Part shown: positions 27,045-35,837 of the stretch, piece after piece | How positions within the stretch are numbered: position 1 is the stretch's first letter | Layout of the letters: every line of letters begins with the position of its first letter | Assembly (NCBI GenBank): GCA_963675565.2 | Contig: CAXXYD010000002.1 | Coordinates: 124,001-188,000 of the forward strand | Direction of reading: 5' to 3' | DNA: 64,000 nt | From: JARRKU01 sp963675565 | GTDB taxonomy: Bacteria > Desulfobacterota > Desulfobacteria > Desulfobacterales > Desulfosarcinaceae | Made by a program: the position numbers and the translations under genes | Notes under the pieces: model-generated | Databases searched by the model: none | Seen by the model: the letters and a program-made list of their open reading frames with translations, nothing else | What the model was told of the DNA's origin: nothing

Positions 27045-27503
27045 ATGGATGTAACCATACGCGACGCAACTGTCGATGACCTGGAATCCATGGTGGCGCT
27101 GCTCCATGAACTGTTCTCCATGGAAACCGATTTTTCCCCGGATCGCGAGCGCCAGCGCAGAGGGTTGTCCTTGATGCTGGACGGCTGCCGCAAGCACCGC
27201 TGTATCAAGGTCGCCGATGTACACGGCCAGGTAACGGGCATGTGCACTGCGCAAATCCTGATTTCCACAGCCCAGGGGGGTGCCGTGGCTTTGATTGAAG
27301 ATATGGTTGTGGCAACGCCATACCGCCGGCTCGGACTCGGCCATCGGCTCCTGGCGGCCATTGAACAATGGGCTCTGGCGCATGACGTGACCCGGCTGCA
27401 ATTGCTGGCCGATCGGACCAATTTCAATGCCCTGGTATTTTACGACAAAATCGGCTGGCATCCCACCCAACTGATTTGCCTGAGGCGAAAATGGAAGCGA
27501 TGA
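27045..27503 (+). CDS. GNAT family N-acetyltransferase at the nif tail
   Basis: A 152-residue acetyltransferase. It starts with the usual first strand (VTIRDATVDDLESMVALLHE). The acetyl-CoA loop is VVATPYRRLGLGHRLLAAIE (R-x-x-G-x-G type), followed by LLADRTNFNALVFYDKIGW, the motif B region with the conserved Asn and Tyr. It ends the co-directional series that begins at nifH, so it is probably induced with nitrogenase. Possible substrates are a metabolite or a nif-related protein; nothing in the sequence decides this. The stop overlaps a possible small downstream ORF (ATGA). Confidence 0.85.
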   Translation: MDVTIRDATVDDLESMVALLHELFSMETDFSPDRERQRRGLSLMLDGCRKHRCIKVADVHGQVTGMCTAQILISTAQGGAVALIEDMVVATPYRRLGLGHRLLAAIEQWALAHDVTRLQLLADRTNFNALVFYDKIGWHPTQLICLRRKWKR

Positions 27504-27688
27504 CCACTTTACCGAAAAGGTCCGATACCACCATCATCGATATCAATGCACCGGGACTCAAATGCCGGCTATCCGTATGGTGCCGCGCCCGGCGCGATGA
27601 TCTGGCCGCAGCGCTTGACTGTAACGTGGGCGGCATACATGACGGTTGTCCGGTATCCATGCAACGCCATCCCAGATCCGCACCTTGA
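27500..27688 (+). CDS. Possible 62-residue hypothetical protein
   Basis: The start codon overlaps the GNAT stop (ATGA), a sign of coupled translation. The predicted product begins MTTLPKRSDTTIIDINAPG and contains LSVWCRARRDDLAAALDC. No family was recognised and no independent ribosome site is visible. Codon choice looks similar to neighbouring genes, which gives mild support. Confidence 0.35.
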   Translation: MTTLPKRSDTTIIDINAPGLKCRLSVWCRARRDDLAAALDCNVGGIHDGCPVSMQRHPRSAP

Positions 27689-27979
27689 AACCGCTGCTTT
27701 TGAATTTTTCCCAAAACGGTTCCCAACCGCCTGCCCGCTTTTAAGCGGAAGTAAGCGCTTGCCATTTTCTCCTGCGGTCTGTATTCTATTAACCGGCTAA
27801 ATCCGGGCTGATCCACCCTTAATTACAGTGCTTAGACGCCTACGGTCAGATAACCGGACCGGGACGCAGTTATATGTTGAAGAATCATCCGCCCATTGCG
27901 GGCTCCATGATTTTTAGAACCCCAGAGCCGTTCGGGTTCAATTGCAGCAGCAAGTAAGCCGTATGCCGGAGATGCCGCC
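27689..27979. other. Intergenic region after the nif cluster
   Basis: About 290 bases (475 if the small ORF at 27500 is not real) between the nif tail and the hybrid kinase gene. No gene, tRNA, sigma-54 promoter or strong terminator was recognised. Confidence 0.5.
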
Positions 27980-29974
27980 ATGGTTCAAGATCCCAGCCGT
28001 GAAGAATTGCGCCACCAGATTGAAATGCTGGAGCAAAAGATTGCCGACCAGAAAAAAAGCAGTGAATTGCTCCAGAACGAGCTCAAGAACGAAGTAATTC
28101 GAAGGCGAATACTGGTGGAACAATCCCGGGATGGAATCGTTGTGGTGGACCAGCATGGCAAAGTCGATGAGACCAATCGTCAATTTGCCCATATGCTGGG
28201 CTACCCCATAGCGGAAATGTACCAACTGCATGTGTGGGATTGGGACACGCAATGGTCGCGCGAACAGCTTTTGGAAATGCTGCGGGAAATCAACGATGCC
28301 GGCGACCATTTCGAGACGCGCCACCGGCGCAAAGACGGAACTTGTTTTGATGTCGAAATCAGCACCAATGGGGCGACCTTCGAAGACCGCAAGCTGGTAT
28401 TTTGCGTATGCCGTGATATAACCGCGCGCAAACAAGCCGAAGAGGCACTGAAAGAAAGCGAAGAGCGTTTTCGCAAATTATTCCAGGACGCACCCATCGC
28501 CATCCAGGGGTACCTTCCGGACGGAACTGTTTGGTATTGGAACCAGGCCAGTACCGAGACATATCAATATACCCGGAAGGAGGCCATCAACCGAAACCTG
28601 ATGGACCTCATCATTCCGCCTGAAATGCGCGAGCAGTTTGCCGCAACCATGGACCGTGTGGCCGAAACCGGTGAATTGCAGCCGCAGGAGGAGCGGCTGT
28701 TGATGCGAAAAAACGGTTCAAGGGTACCGGTTCTCACCTCTCAGGTTGCGATAAAACGGGGGATCCGGGCCAAAGAGCTATTTTGCATCGGAATGGACCT
28801 GACCGAACTCAAACGACTGCAGACCGAATTGCAGCAGGCACATAAAATGGAAGCTATCGGCACCCTTACAGGGGGCATTGCGCATGACTTTAACAATATT
28901 CTGGGCATCATTTTAGGCAATTGTGAACTGGCGCTGGATGATGTCCCCCTGTCGCACCCGGCCCGAGACTGTCTGGAAGAAATCAAGACGGCAAGCCTGC
29001 GGGCCAAGGGAATCGTTCAGCAACTGGTGAGCTATTGTCTGAAAACCAATCAGATCAGAAAACCGATTCGGCTTATTCCGGTGCTCGATGATACGATTAA
29101 ATTCATCCGGGCCACCATTCCGACCACCATCGATATCCGCCTGTATGTCCAGGCCGCCGATGATGTCATTCTTTCCGATCCCAACCTTATCTATCAGATT
29201 ATGATGAACCTGTGCAGCAATGCATTGCATGCGATGGAGAAAACCGGCGGTACGATCATCATCAATGTAGACAATATCGATATCGACCCAGCGCAGGGTG
29301 AAGCCAGCCAGGACATGCCCCCCGGAGCCTATATTCGGCTATCCGTCAATGATACCGGCTCCGGGATATCGCCCGATACGATCGACATGATTTTCGACCC
29401 TTATTTCACGACCAAAGAGGCGGGCAAGGGCTCCGGCATGGGGTTGGCCGTGGTCAAGGGAATCATTAACAAACACGATGGCAAAATATCGGTCAAAAGC
29501 GACCCCAGAACGGGGACAACCTTCACGATTCTTCTGCCTTTGGTCGAGATCGGGCCCTCCCCCGCGAGCGATACGCATGAAAAAGACGTCATGTTGTCAG
29601 GTTCCGAAACCGTGATGTATGTCGATGACGAACTGCCAATCGTCGCAATGGGACGTAAAATTCTGGAGCGGCTGGGGTATACAGTGATTACTTCGACAAG
29701 CCCCTTAAAGGTTCTGAAGCATTTCAAGGAAAACCCGAACTGCTGCGATCTGCTGATAACCGATATGACCATGCCCCTGATGACCGGCGCCCAGTTGACC
29801 CGCAAACTGCGAAAACTCAATCCCCATATCCCTATCATACTTTGTACAGGATTCAGTGAGCACATTACCCCTGAAAAGGCAGAGGCATTGGGTATCAGCG
29901 GATTATTGATGAAACCGGTGCTAAAAGACGAAATGGCCAGGGTGGTGCGCAGCCGGCTTGACAGAAATCGATAA
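27980..29974 (+). CDS. PAS-PAS hybrid histidine kinase with C-terminal receiver
   Basis: A 664-residue soluble hybrid kinase. An N-terminal coiled coil (about 5-45) is followed by PAS 1 (about 45-155, VEQSRDGIVVVDQHGKVDET) and PAS 2 (about 165-280, FQDAPIAIQGYLPDG). The HisKA domain has the phospho-His in GGIAHDFNNILG. The HATPase domain has MMNLCSNALHAM, DTGSGISPD, FDPYFTTKEAGKGSGMGL, and the receiver domain (about 540-655) has phospho-acceptor Asp in LLITDMTMPLMTG. No membrane helix is present, so it senses a cytoplasmic signal. GGAG lies before the ATG. No partner regulator is adjacent; its cognate output must be elsewhere. Confidence 0.94.
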   Translation: MVQDPSREELRHQIEMLEQKIADQKKSSELLQNELKNEVIRRRILVEQSRDGIVVVDQHGKVDETNRQFAHMLGYPIAEMYQLHVWDWDTQWSREQLLEMLREINDAGDHFETRHRRKDGTCFDVEISTNGATFEDRKLVFCVCRDITARKQAEEALKESEERFRKLFQDAPIAIQGYLPDGTVWYWNQASTETYQYTRKEAINRNLMDLIIPPEMREQFAATMDRVAETGELQPQEERLLMRKNGSRVPVLTSQVAIKRGIRAKELFCIGMDLTELKRLQTELQQAHKMEAIGTLTGGIAHDFNNILGIILGNCELALDDVPLSHPARDCLEEIKTASLRAKGIVQQLVSYCLKTNQIRKPIRLIPVLDDTIKFIRATIPTTIDIRLYVQAADDVILSDPNLIYQIMMNLCSNALHAMEKTGGTIIINVDNIDIDPAQGEASQDMPPGAYIRLSVNDTGSGISPDTIDMIFDPYFTTKEAGKGSGMGLAVVKGIINKHDGKISVKSDPRTGTTFTILLPLVEIGPSPASDTHEKDVMLSGSETVMYVDDELPIVAMGRKILERLGYTVITSTSPLKVLKHFKENPNCCDLLITDMTMPLMTGAQLTRKLRKLNPHIPIILCTGFSEHITPEKAEALGISGLLMKPVLKDEMARVVRSRLDRNR

Positions 29975-30219
29975 CACTTCGCCATCCGTACATTTATCGA
30001 AGTTTGAAAATTGCGTGATAGAGGCGAATCCAAATCTAACGTCTTGCAATTTTACACAAAGTTCCATAAAACCTTGAACAAAGGTTATTCCGGATTCAAA
30101 AGGATTCACATCATTCAAATACCATTGTGTGTGCCGCAAAAGCCATCCCGCTGAAACTGCCGGCTTTGGAAGCCGTTAGGGTTTAATTCTTTGGATAACT
30201 CAATCGAAAGGAATTGTTC

Positions 30220-30657
30220 ATGTCCCGAGTCTTGATTGTTTTTGCTTCCCGTACGGGAGAAACCGAAGCCATTGCGAACCTGATTGCCGAAGGTATTCGC
30301 ATTGCCGGCCATGAGGCGGTGGTGACCGGCGCCAAAGAAATTATAAAAGAACAAGATCTGGAAGACTACGACGCCCTGGTGCTGGGTTCGGCCACCTACC
30401 ACGGTGAAATGATGCGACCAATGAAAACCCTGCTTTTTCTGGCGGAAAAAGCCCGGTTGGAGGGCGTGGTTGGAGGCGCATTCGGCGCGTTCGGCTGGAG
30501 CGGCGAAGCTCCGGAACGCATTTACAACACCATGTTGAACATCTTTAAGATGAGAATGGTCAGCGGACCCTTGTCCTTGAGGTCGAGCAGCCTGGCCGGT
30601 GGCATCCAGATGGCCCAACAATACGGACGTGATCTGGTGGCCCTGCTGGAGGGTTGA
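30220..30657 (+). CDS. Flavodoxin-like protein
   Basis: A 145-residue FMN-binding electron carrier. The phosphate-binding loop is FASRTGETEAIANLI near residue 8, and the second flavin loops are VLGSATYHGEMMRPM and FGAFGWSGEAPERI. The length is that of a short-chain flavodoxin. AAAGGA precedes the ATG at 30220; an in-frame TTG lies six bases upstream. Flavodoxins can donate electrons to nitrogenase, and this gene lies about 3 kb from the nif cluster, but it has its own upstream region and no direct link can be shown. Confidence 0.9.
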   Translation: MSRVLIVFASRTGETEAIANLIAEGIRIAGHEAVVTGAKEIIKEQDLEDYDALVLGSATYHGEMMRPMKTLLFLAEKARLEGVVGGAFGAFGWSGEAPERIYNTMLNIFKMRMVSGPLSLRSSSLAGGIQMAQQYGRDLVALLEG

Positions 30658-30730
30658 GCGGAAACCGAAGGCCACGGATGGACAGCCGTCCGTTGAACGG
30701 ATTCGCTCCGGCCAGGCCACCGGGTTGGGG

Positions 30731-32710
30731 TCAAAACAACTGCAGTTGCCGACGATAGGCATTCACGACATCATCGGGATCGTTGGTGACCACCAAATGG
30801 TCCTGGATCCAGGCGGGCGCCCTGCCCCCCTGCACCATAGCGGCAATCTGCCGCTGCAGGCCGTCCCAGAACATTTTATCACCTTCGGTATCAAAAAAAA
30901 CAAGGGGACCGCGCTCCATGATGGACAGCTTCATGTTGCACAAAGTAATACCAAGTTCCTCGAGGGTTCCAAGGCCGCCCACATTGAATATGGGAAAGGA
31001 GGCGATCTCAAACCATTTTTGCCGGCTGTGGCGGCAGGTCGCCTGGAAAACCTGGCAGAAATCCACATCCGTGGTCATGGATTGATCGGTAATATCCAGG
31101 TAATTGGCCCCGGACAAGATGCCGCGCTCACGGGCCATGGTATTGGCCTCTTCCATCACCCCGCTGCCGCCTCCGGTAACGATGCCGATACTGCGCCCCC
31201 AGAACGCCACCAAAGCATCCATTAGACCTCCGAGGCGCGTTTTGCCGGTTTTGGACAGGGGCAAATTGGAGCCATAGAATGCAAACAGCATGGATTTATG
31301 GAAATCGGCCAGCCTGTCCGGATCGACAAAATACCCTTTCCCATCCCGCATGGTGTGAACCATAAGCTTATGGTTGAGCCCGCACACCCAATACATCTCT
31401 ATACCGAAGGCATGGTATTCCTGCAGGCGACTGTGGTCCTCCTGGGACAAAAAAGGCCCGTGCTCACAAGACGCCTCAAGAAAATAGACCGCCTTTATCT
31501 TCCCTTTGACCGCCAGGTTGATAATGTCCCGGTGCTCCACCAGGTTGGGGAAATATTTCATCACCAGAACCGCCGGCGTTTTGCCGACCATCCGCTTCAA
31601 TCGGGATGTCGCATAGATGTGCGGGCAGCGGCTGCGGCTCGAATAGTTTTTTCGCGCGACGGAACACTGTGCCCGCGAAACCGTGCAATCCGATGCTGGT
31701 CCATTAACGGCGACCTGAGCTTTGGTTAGGCCGCCATAAGATGGTTTGACCACCGCCAAAGATTTATCCAGGAAATGGCATGTCTGCCCGGAAATTGGCG
31801 CCATCTTTTTCTCCAGTTCCTTGATAGCGGAATAGCTGTAGAGTTTTCCATTGGCTTTTGCCGCCTTGCGCCGATCGGCCGTTTTTCGCCTGGGGGCGCC
31901 ATAAATTCGAGCGCTGATCAAAGGGTTGACGATGGTATGGGAAGTCCTGTTGACGATTTCCAGATAGATACGGATTCCGCGGGTCTTGATGGGATCCAAA
32001 ACGGTGGCCGGCAGATTCCGCCCCAAAGCGAATCCGCTCTGCAGCACCACGTAATGTTCGTTAAGGTACATTGAGCAAGTGGTAATGACTCCTTTGCCGG
32101 GAGAAATAATCAGGTTGGGCACTGTCCGGTTCACCTGGTAGCGGTTGAGCACCTCGCGGCCGTCTTCGCCCAGCAGAATCCGGCCAAATAGTTTTTCATC
32201 AACGTGCCGGCTCAGGTCGCATACCGTTTTATGGGGTGCGATGACAATGCTTCCGTCACTGGAAATGGCTGTTGAGGCCGGCAATTTCAATTCGGCCCGG
32301 TCTATGGCCGCAATGACCTCCTCGGAACTGAGCAGAGAATCAGGATCGCAAAATACCATCCTGCCCACAGGCAGACCTTCGACGAAAAACGTTTCCAGCT
32401 GTTTCAAGGAAGGATAGCCCGGGATCACCGCCGAAGCGCTCTGCCGCATGACCAGCAAATCACCATCCAGTTGTTCGGGTGTAGGGGATTCTCCGGTAAT
32501 TTGGATTCCCAGACGCGCCAGCCGGGATCGCTCACTGAAAACCATGTGCGCCCTTTGCCGCTTCAACCTTTCAATCATGTGGGCGGAAAGCCCGAATGCA
32601 GTCTCGAAAGTGATGCGGGCCGCATCGCGCTCCAGGACCCTGGTGATAACCCCGTCATCCGACTGAAGCATTCCGCGATAAGACCGATTGTCCCTGATGT
32701 TTTTGAGCAT
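30731..32710 (-). CDS. Large LOG-domain (lysine decarboxylase-like) protein
   Basis: A 659-residue protein. The C-terminal part (about 480-655) is a Rossmann-type LOG domain, with GIVTGGGSGVMEEANTMARE and NVGGLGTLEELG, which corresponds to the GGxGTxxE active motif of nucleoside-5'-monophosphate phosphoribohydrolases. The first 450 residues have no recognised family, include the sequence GKGVITTCSMYLNEHYVVLQ, and carry a Cys-containing segment (DCTVSRAQCSVARK). Proteins made of a LOG domain alone are about 180-250 residues long, so the N-terminal region is unusual. The start at 32710 was chosen for its AAGGAGG site; 56 codons upstream are open but less supported. Activity is inferred only for the C-terminal domain. 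Confidence 0.8.
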   Translation of the reverse strand: MLKNIRDNRSYRGMLQSDDGVITRVLERDAARITFETAFGLSAHMIERLKRQRAHMVFSERSRLARLGIQITGESPTPEQLDGDLLVMRQSASAVIPGYPSLKQLETFFVEGLPVGRMVFCDPDSLLSSEEVIAAIDRAELKLPASTAISSDGSIVIAPHKTVCDLSRHVDEKLFGRILLGEDGREVLNRYQVNRTVPNLIISPGKGVITTCSMYLNEHYVVLQSGFALGRNLPATVLDPIKTRGIRIYLEIVNRTSHTIVNPLISARIYGAPRRKTADRRKAAKANGKLYSYSAIKELEKKMAPISGQTCHFLDKSLAVVKPSYGGLTKAQVAVNGPASDCTVSRAQCSVARKNYSSRSRCPHIYATSRLKRMVGKTPAVLVMKYFPNLVEHRDIINLAVKGKIKAVYFLEASCEHGPFLSQEDHSRLQEYHAFGIEMYWVCGLNHKLMVHTMRDGKGYFVDPDRLADFHKSMLFAFYGSNLPLSKTGKTRLGGLMDALVAFWGRSIGIVTGGGSGVMEEANTMARERGILSGANYLDITDQSMTTDVDFCQVFQATCRHSRQKWFEIASFPIFNVGGLGTLEELGITLCNMKLSIMERGPLVFFDTEGDKMFWDGLQRQIAAMVQGGRAPAWIQDHLVVTNDPDDVVNAYRRQLQLF

Positions 32711-33020
32711 ACCGCCTCCTTGGTGGCGAACAGGCGGCGATGAGCCGCAAATTTCGGTGACGGTCGGGTCTATAATTTTTTTTAATGAGCTCTGCCAAAA
32801 TTTGTCACTTTCAGGAATGGCACGCAAACTCCCCGCTATTGCGCACATTGAAACCATCACCGCATAATCAATATGCATACCACATTACATCGGCTTGCCC
32901 AACATTTGGTATAAGATACAATAAATTAAAGATATTTTAATATTTTGGCATTAATATTGCTCTATATGCTTTGATGCAAAAGAAAGCGTCAAAAATTCTA
33001 ACCCAGTGAAAGGCATAACA
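32711..33020. promoter_or_regulatory. Divergent AT-rich intergenic region
   Basis: About 310 bases between the LOG-domain gene (minus) and the zinc-ribbon membrane protein gene (plus). It is AT-rich toward the right end and holds the sigma-54 promoter listed next. No gene was recognised. Confidence 0.55.
32946..32961 (+). promoter_or_regulatory. Sigma-54 promoter for the zinc-ribbon membrane protein gene
   Basis: TGGCAT-TAATA-TTGCT fits TGGCAY-N5-TTGCW. The predicted start near 32973 is about 48 bases upstream of the ATG at 33021, which lies at a typical distance. Confidence 0.75.
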
Positions 33021-33947
33021 ATGAAGTGCCCCAAATGCGGTTACCATCGCCAAACCAGGGACAATGCATTTACACCGGCAACCGAGTGCCCGGCTTGCGG
33101 TATTATCTATGCCAAGCATGATTTCAACAATCCGGAGCCCGTGGCCTTTGGAGCCATATCCCGCGCCCATCTCAAACCAAGTCCGGTTGATGCCATATCC
33201 TTGAAAAAAGCACGTGAACGCGTCGAAAAGCGCTTGCGCAAACATTTGGAAATTCAGCTTAAAGACCAGCGCCACGAAGAAACACTCAAACGTGCGCGTC
33301 ATTTTGCCGAGCAGGCGGTGCGAACGCGGCAGGAAAATTGGAAGAAAAAGAATGGCACCGAGGCAACCGATCCGCCAGCGGTTGAAATCAATGATCAGAC
33401 GGAAATGCCTTCGGATGTAAATATGGAGACCATCATCCTGAAGTCTTCGGATATTGTCTCAAACCGCCCGGACGATCAACCGAAAGAAAAGCCAATGAAA
33501 GAATCCGGGCTTACGGAAAATGAAGTCCGGCCATACGCATCGATTACGGAATTGGCAGAAAAACCTCGGGAACCAGTAGCTGCGGTGCCCCCACAGATGA
33601 CAGCCAACCGGTTCGGCGGCCAACGGATGCGACAGCTTCATTCGGTTGCCTGGGTTATCCTTCTTTCTGGAATTATCGGTGCGGCGCTGTCATGGACCAC
33701 CATCGGCGATGTGCAGGCAGGGGGCAACCTGCCGGTGCCCGACAGCCTGAATTCTCTGCCCTTAGGTTTACTGCTCGGATTTGCCTACCTGGCCACAGGG
33801 GTGCTGGGATTTGCTTTTTTCTGGGTATCTTCGCTGATCAGTCGCCAGCTCAAGGAAATCCGCCGCCTGCTTCTGGCCGGTCCAATGCCTGTCATGGCCC
33901 TGGATGAACCGGGAGAAATCCCGCAACCCGCTTCGGCGGACGGGTAG
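33021..33947 (+). CDS. Zinc-ribbon, coiled-coil, two-helix membrane protein
   Basis: A 308-residue protein. A zinc ribbon is at the extreme N-terminus (MKCPKCGYHR, then ECPACGIIYAKHD). A charged coiled-coil segment rich in Lys, Arg and Glu follows (about 55-110), then a polar linker of about 100 residues. Two membrane helices end the protein (about 215-235, VAWVILLSGIIGAALSW, and about 255-275, LLLGFAYLATGVLGFAFFW). The domain order suggests a cytoplasmic metal-binding head on a membrane anchor. It stands alone with its own sigma-54 promoter and a strong terminator. No function is known. Confidence 0.8.
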   Translation: MKCPKCGYHRQTRDNAFTPATECPACGIIYAKHDFNNPEPVAFGAISRAHLKPSPVDAISLKKARERVEKRLRKHLEIQLKDQRHEETLKRARHFAEQAVRTRQENWKKKNGTEATDPPAVEINDQTEMPSDVNMETIILKSSDIVSNRPDDQPKEKPMKESGLTENEVRPYASITELAEKPREPVAAVPPQMTANRFGGQRMRQLHSVAWVILLSGIIGAALSWTTIGDVQAGGNLPVPDSLNSLPLGLLLGFAYLATGVLGFAFFWVSSLISRQLKEIRRLLLAGPMPVMALDEPGEIPQPASADG

Positions 33948-33973
33948 AATAACGGACGCATCCAATGTTTCTT

Positions 33974-34013
33974 CCATCCCGCTGCAGGCAGTAGTTCCGT
34001 CGGGATGGTTTTT
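33974..34013 (+). terminator. Rho-independent terminator after the zinc-ribbon membrane protein gene
   Basis: Perfect 8-base arms CCATCCCG and CGGGATGG with a 19-base loop, followed by TTTTT. Confidence 0.8.
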
Positions 34014-34016
34014 GTG

Positions 34017-35042
34017 TTACATCACCAAGACTTTGGCCCCTCTGATCTGACGGCGTTTGAGCTCCGTCACCGCCCGGTTTGCCGCCTTCAGCGGATAGGT
34101 CTGCACCTCTGGTTTGATTCCGATCTCCACAGCCAGGCTGAGAAATTGTTCAACGTCGCGCCGGGTCACATTGGCGACGCTTTTGATCTCTTTTTCCTGC
34201 CATAAATGCTCCGCATAGTTGAGGTGCTGCAGCGCATTCTGATCGACGGTTTCCTTGCGAATGGCATTGATCACCAGCCGGCCGCCGGGCCGCAGCATTT
34301 TGAGCGCCGATACCACAGGGAGCCATGCCGGCGTCGTATCGACAATGCAATGCAGCCGGTCCGGCGACGCCTCGGCCGTATCCCCTGCCCAGGCCGCACC
34401 CAGTTCCATTGCAAACGCCCGCTCTTCAGGGCTTCGCGCAAAAACATAGACCGGGCTGCGGGGATAGCTGTGACGGACCATTTTCAACACCAGATGAGCG
34501 GAAGCGCCAAACCCGGTAAGCCCCAGACGATCTCCGTCCCGAAGACCGGTCAGGGCAAGTGATCGATAGCCGATAGCCCCGGCACACAGCAGGGGTGCGG
34601 CCTCGACATCGGAATAGACATCGGCAATCGCAAAAACAAAATCCTCATGGACCACCATGAACTCGGCATACCCGCCATTGGCGTCCCTTCCCGTGGCTTT
34701 GAATTCAGAACAAAGGTTCTCCGCACCCAGACGGCAATGATCGCAACGGCCACAGGCGGAAAAGATCCAGGCCACCCCCACGCGATCACCTTTGGAAAAG
34801 CGGGTCGCATTATCCCCGCGCTGAACCACCCGCCCAACGACCTGGTGCCCCGGCACCACCGGAAAACGCGGCGGTGGCGTTCGGCCCTCGATTTCATCGA
34901 GCTCTGTGTGGCACACCCCGCAAGCCGCGACCTTGATCAGAATCTGCCCAGCCCCCACGTCGGGAACGGGGAGCTGGACAAACTGCAGTGCTTGATCTTC
35001 CCGGGACAAATCATGGATCCGGTCAATAATCATTGCGTCCAT
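34017..35042 (-). CDS. Zinc-dependent alcohol dehydrogenase
   Basis: A 341-residue medium-chain dehydrogenase. Catalytic zinc ligands are in ACGVCHTELDEI and the His-containing PVVPGHQVVG. The structural zinc loop is CGRCDHCRLGAENLC. The Rossmann region is weakly conserved (LGLTGFGASAHLVLKM). The sequence resembles the group of zinc-binding alcohol dehydrogenases that includes AdhA/AdhP-like enzymes. AAGGAT lies before the ATG at 35042; MIID nine bases later is an alternative start. Cofactor preference (NAD or NADP) and substrate are not decided by the sequence. It is followed upstream by a LysE-type exporter gene on the same strand, 58 bases away. Confidence 0.9.
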   Translation of the reverse strand: MDAMIIDRIHDLSREDQALQFVQLPVPDVGAGQILIKVAACGVCHTELDEIEGRTPPPRFPVVPGHQVVGRVVQRGDNATRFSKGDRVGVAWIFSACGRCDHCRLGAENLCSEFKATGRDANGGYAEFMVVHEDFVFAIADVYSDVEAAPLLCAGAIGYRSLALTGLRDGDRLGLTGFGASAHLVLKMVRHSYPRSPVYVFARSPEERAFAMELGAAWAGDTAEASPDRLHCIVDTTPAWLPVVSALKMLRPGGRLVINAIRKETVDQNALQHLNYAEHLWQEKEIKSVANVTRRDVEQFLSLAVEIGIKPEVQTYPLKAANRAVTELKRRQIRGAKVLVM

Positions 35043-35100
35043 AATGAATATCCTTCCGGTTGAACCGTTTCATTTAAACGCTGCCGACTTCAGCGGCACA

Positions 35101-35730
35101 CTAACGCTGGGTCACGGCAAGTTTCAGTGCAAGCCCCAGAAATACCGCACCCGCCATGCGGTTCATGATGTTCTGGGCGCGCCCGGAACGGTTGAGCCAT
35201 TGGCCCAGGGTACCGGCCAGGATCGCGATGCAGCCGAAAACCAGAATCGTGGAGAGAATAAACAAAGCCCCGAAAAACAATAGCTGCAAGGTCATACTCC
35301 CTTTGGAAGGGTCGGCGAACTGGGGCAGAAAAGCCAGAAAGAAAATGGAGACCTTAGGATTGGTGATGTTCATGATTATGCCCCGGCCGTACAACCTGAC
35401 AAGGCTGGCCCGCTCTCCGCAACCGTTTTCGATAGCCGCTGCGGAGGCCCGAAAGGCTTTAACGGCCAGAAACAACAAATAACCGGCTCCGATAAACTTG
35501 AGCACCGAAAAAGCAAGGGCCGATGTCTGAAAAATCACAGCCACACCCAGAGCAACGGCCAGGCTGTGGCCGACCAGACCCGTACACAAGCCGAGCATCA
35601 CCATTAGCCCGGCTGTTTTTCCCCGCAACGCCGACTGGGTCAAAACAAACAAATTATCGGGGCCCGGCGCCAGACACAGCAGCAGGGACGCTGTTAAAAA
35701 AGTAATCAAAGCTTCGACGGATATCAACAT
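35101..35730 (-). CDS. LysE/RhtB family amino-acid exporter
   Basis: A 209-residue membrane protein with about six hydrophobic helices. The family signature is clear in the first helix pair: LLCLAPGPDNLFVLTQSALRG, followed by GLCTGLVGHSLAVALGVA. NITNPKVSIFFLAFLPQF matches the NPK motif of the family. It exports amino acids or homoserine-type compounds across the inner membrane; the exact substrate is unknown. The ribosome site is weak (GAGA). It is followed by the alcohol dehydrogenase gene on the same strand. Confidence 0.9.
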   Translation of the reverse strand: MLISVEALITFLTASLLLCLAPGPDNLFVLTQSALRGKTAGLMVMLGLCTGLVGHSLAVALGVAVIFQTSALAFSVLKFIGAGYLLFLAVKAFRASAAAIENGCGERASLVRLYGRGIIMNITNPKVSIFFLAFLPQFADPSKGSMTLQLLFFGALFILSTILVFGCIAILAGTLGQWLNRSGRAQNIMNRMAGAVFLGLALKLAVTQR

Positions 35731-35837
35731 TTCACGTTCTCGCGCTGCAATTTGAGGCTTGCAATTGTTTCCCGGGCCGCCTGCCCACCGTGTTGCGGGC
35801 TACCGTAATATCCAGGATAGCCCAAGGCAAGTTATTT

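Noticed and set aside
30560..31230. Long plus-strand frame over the LOG-domain gene
   Set aside because: It is the antisense of a gene with clear domain motifs and a good ribosome site.
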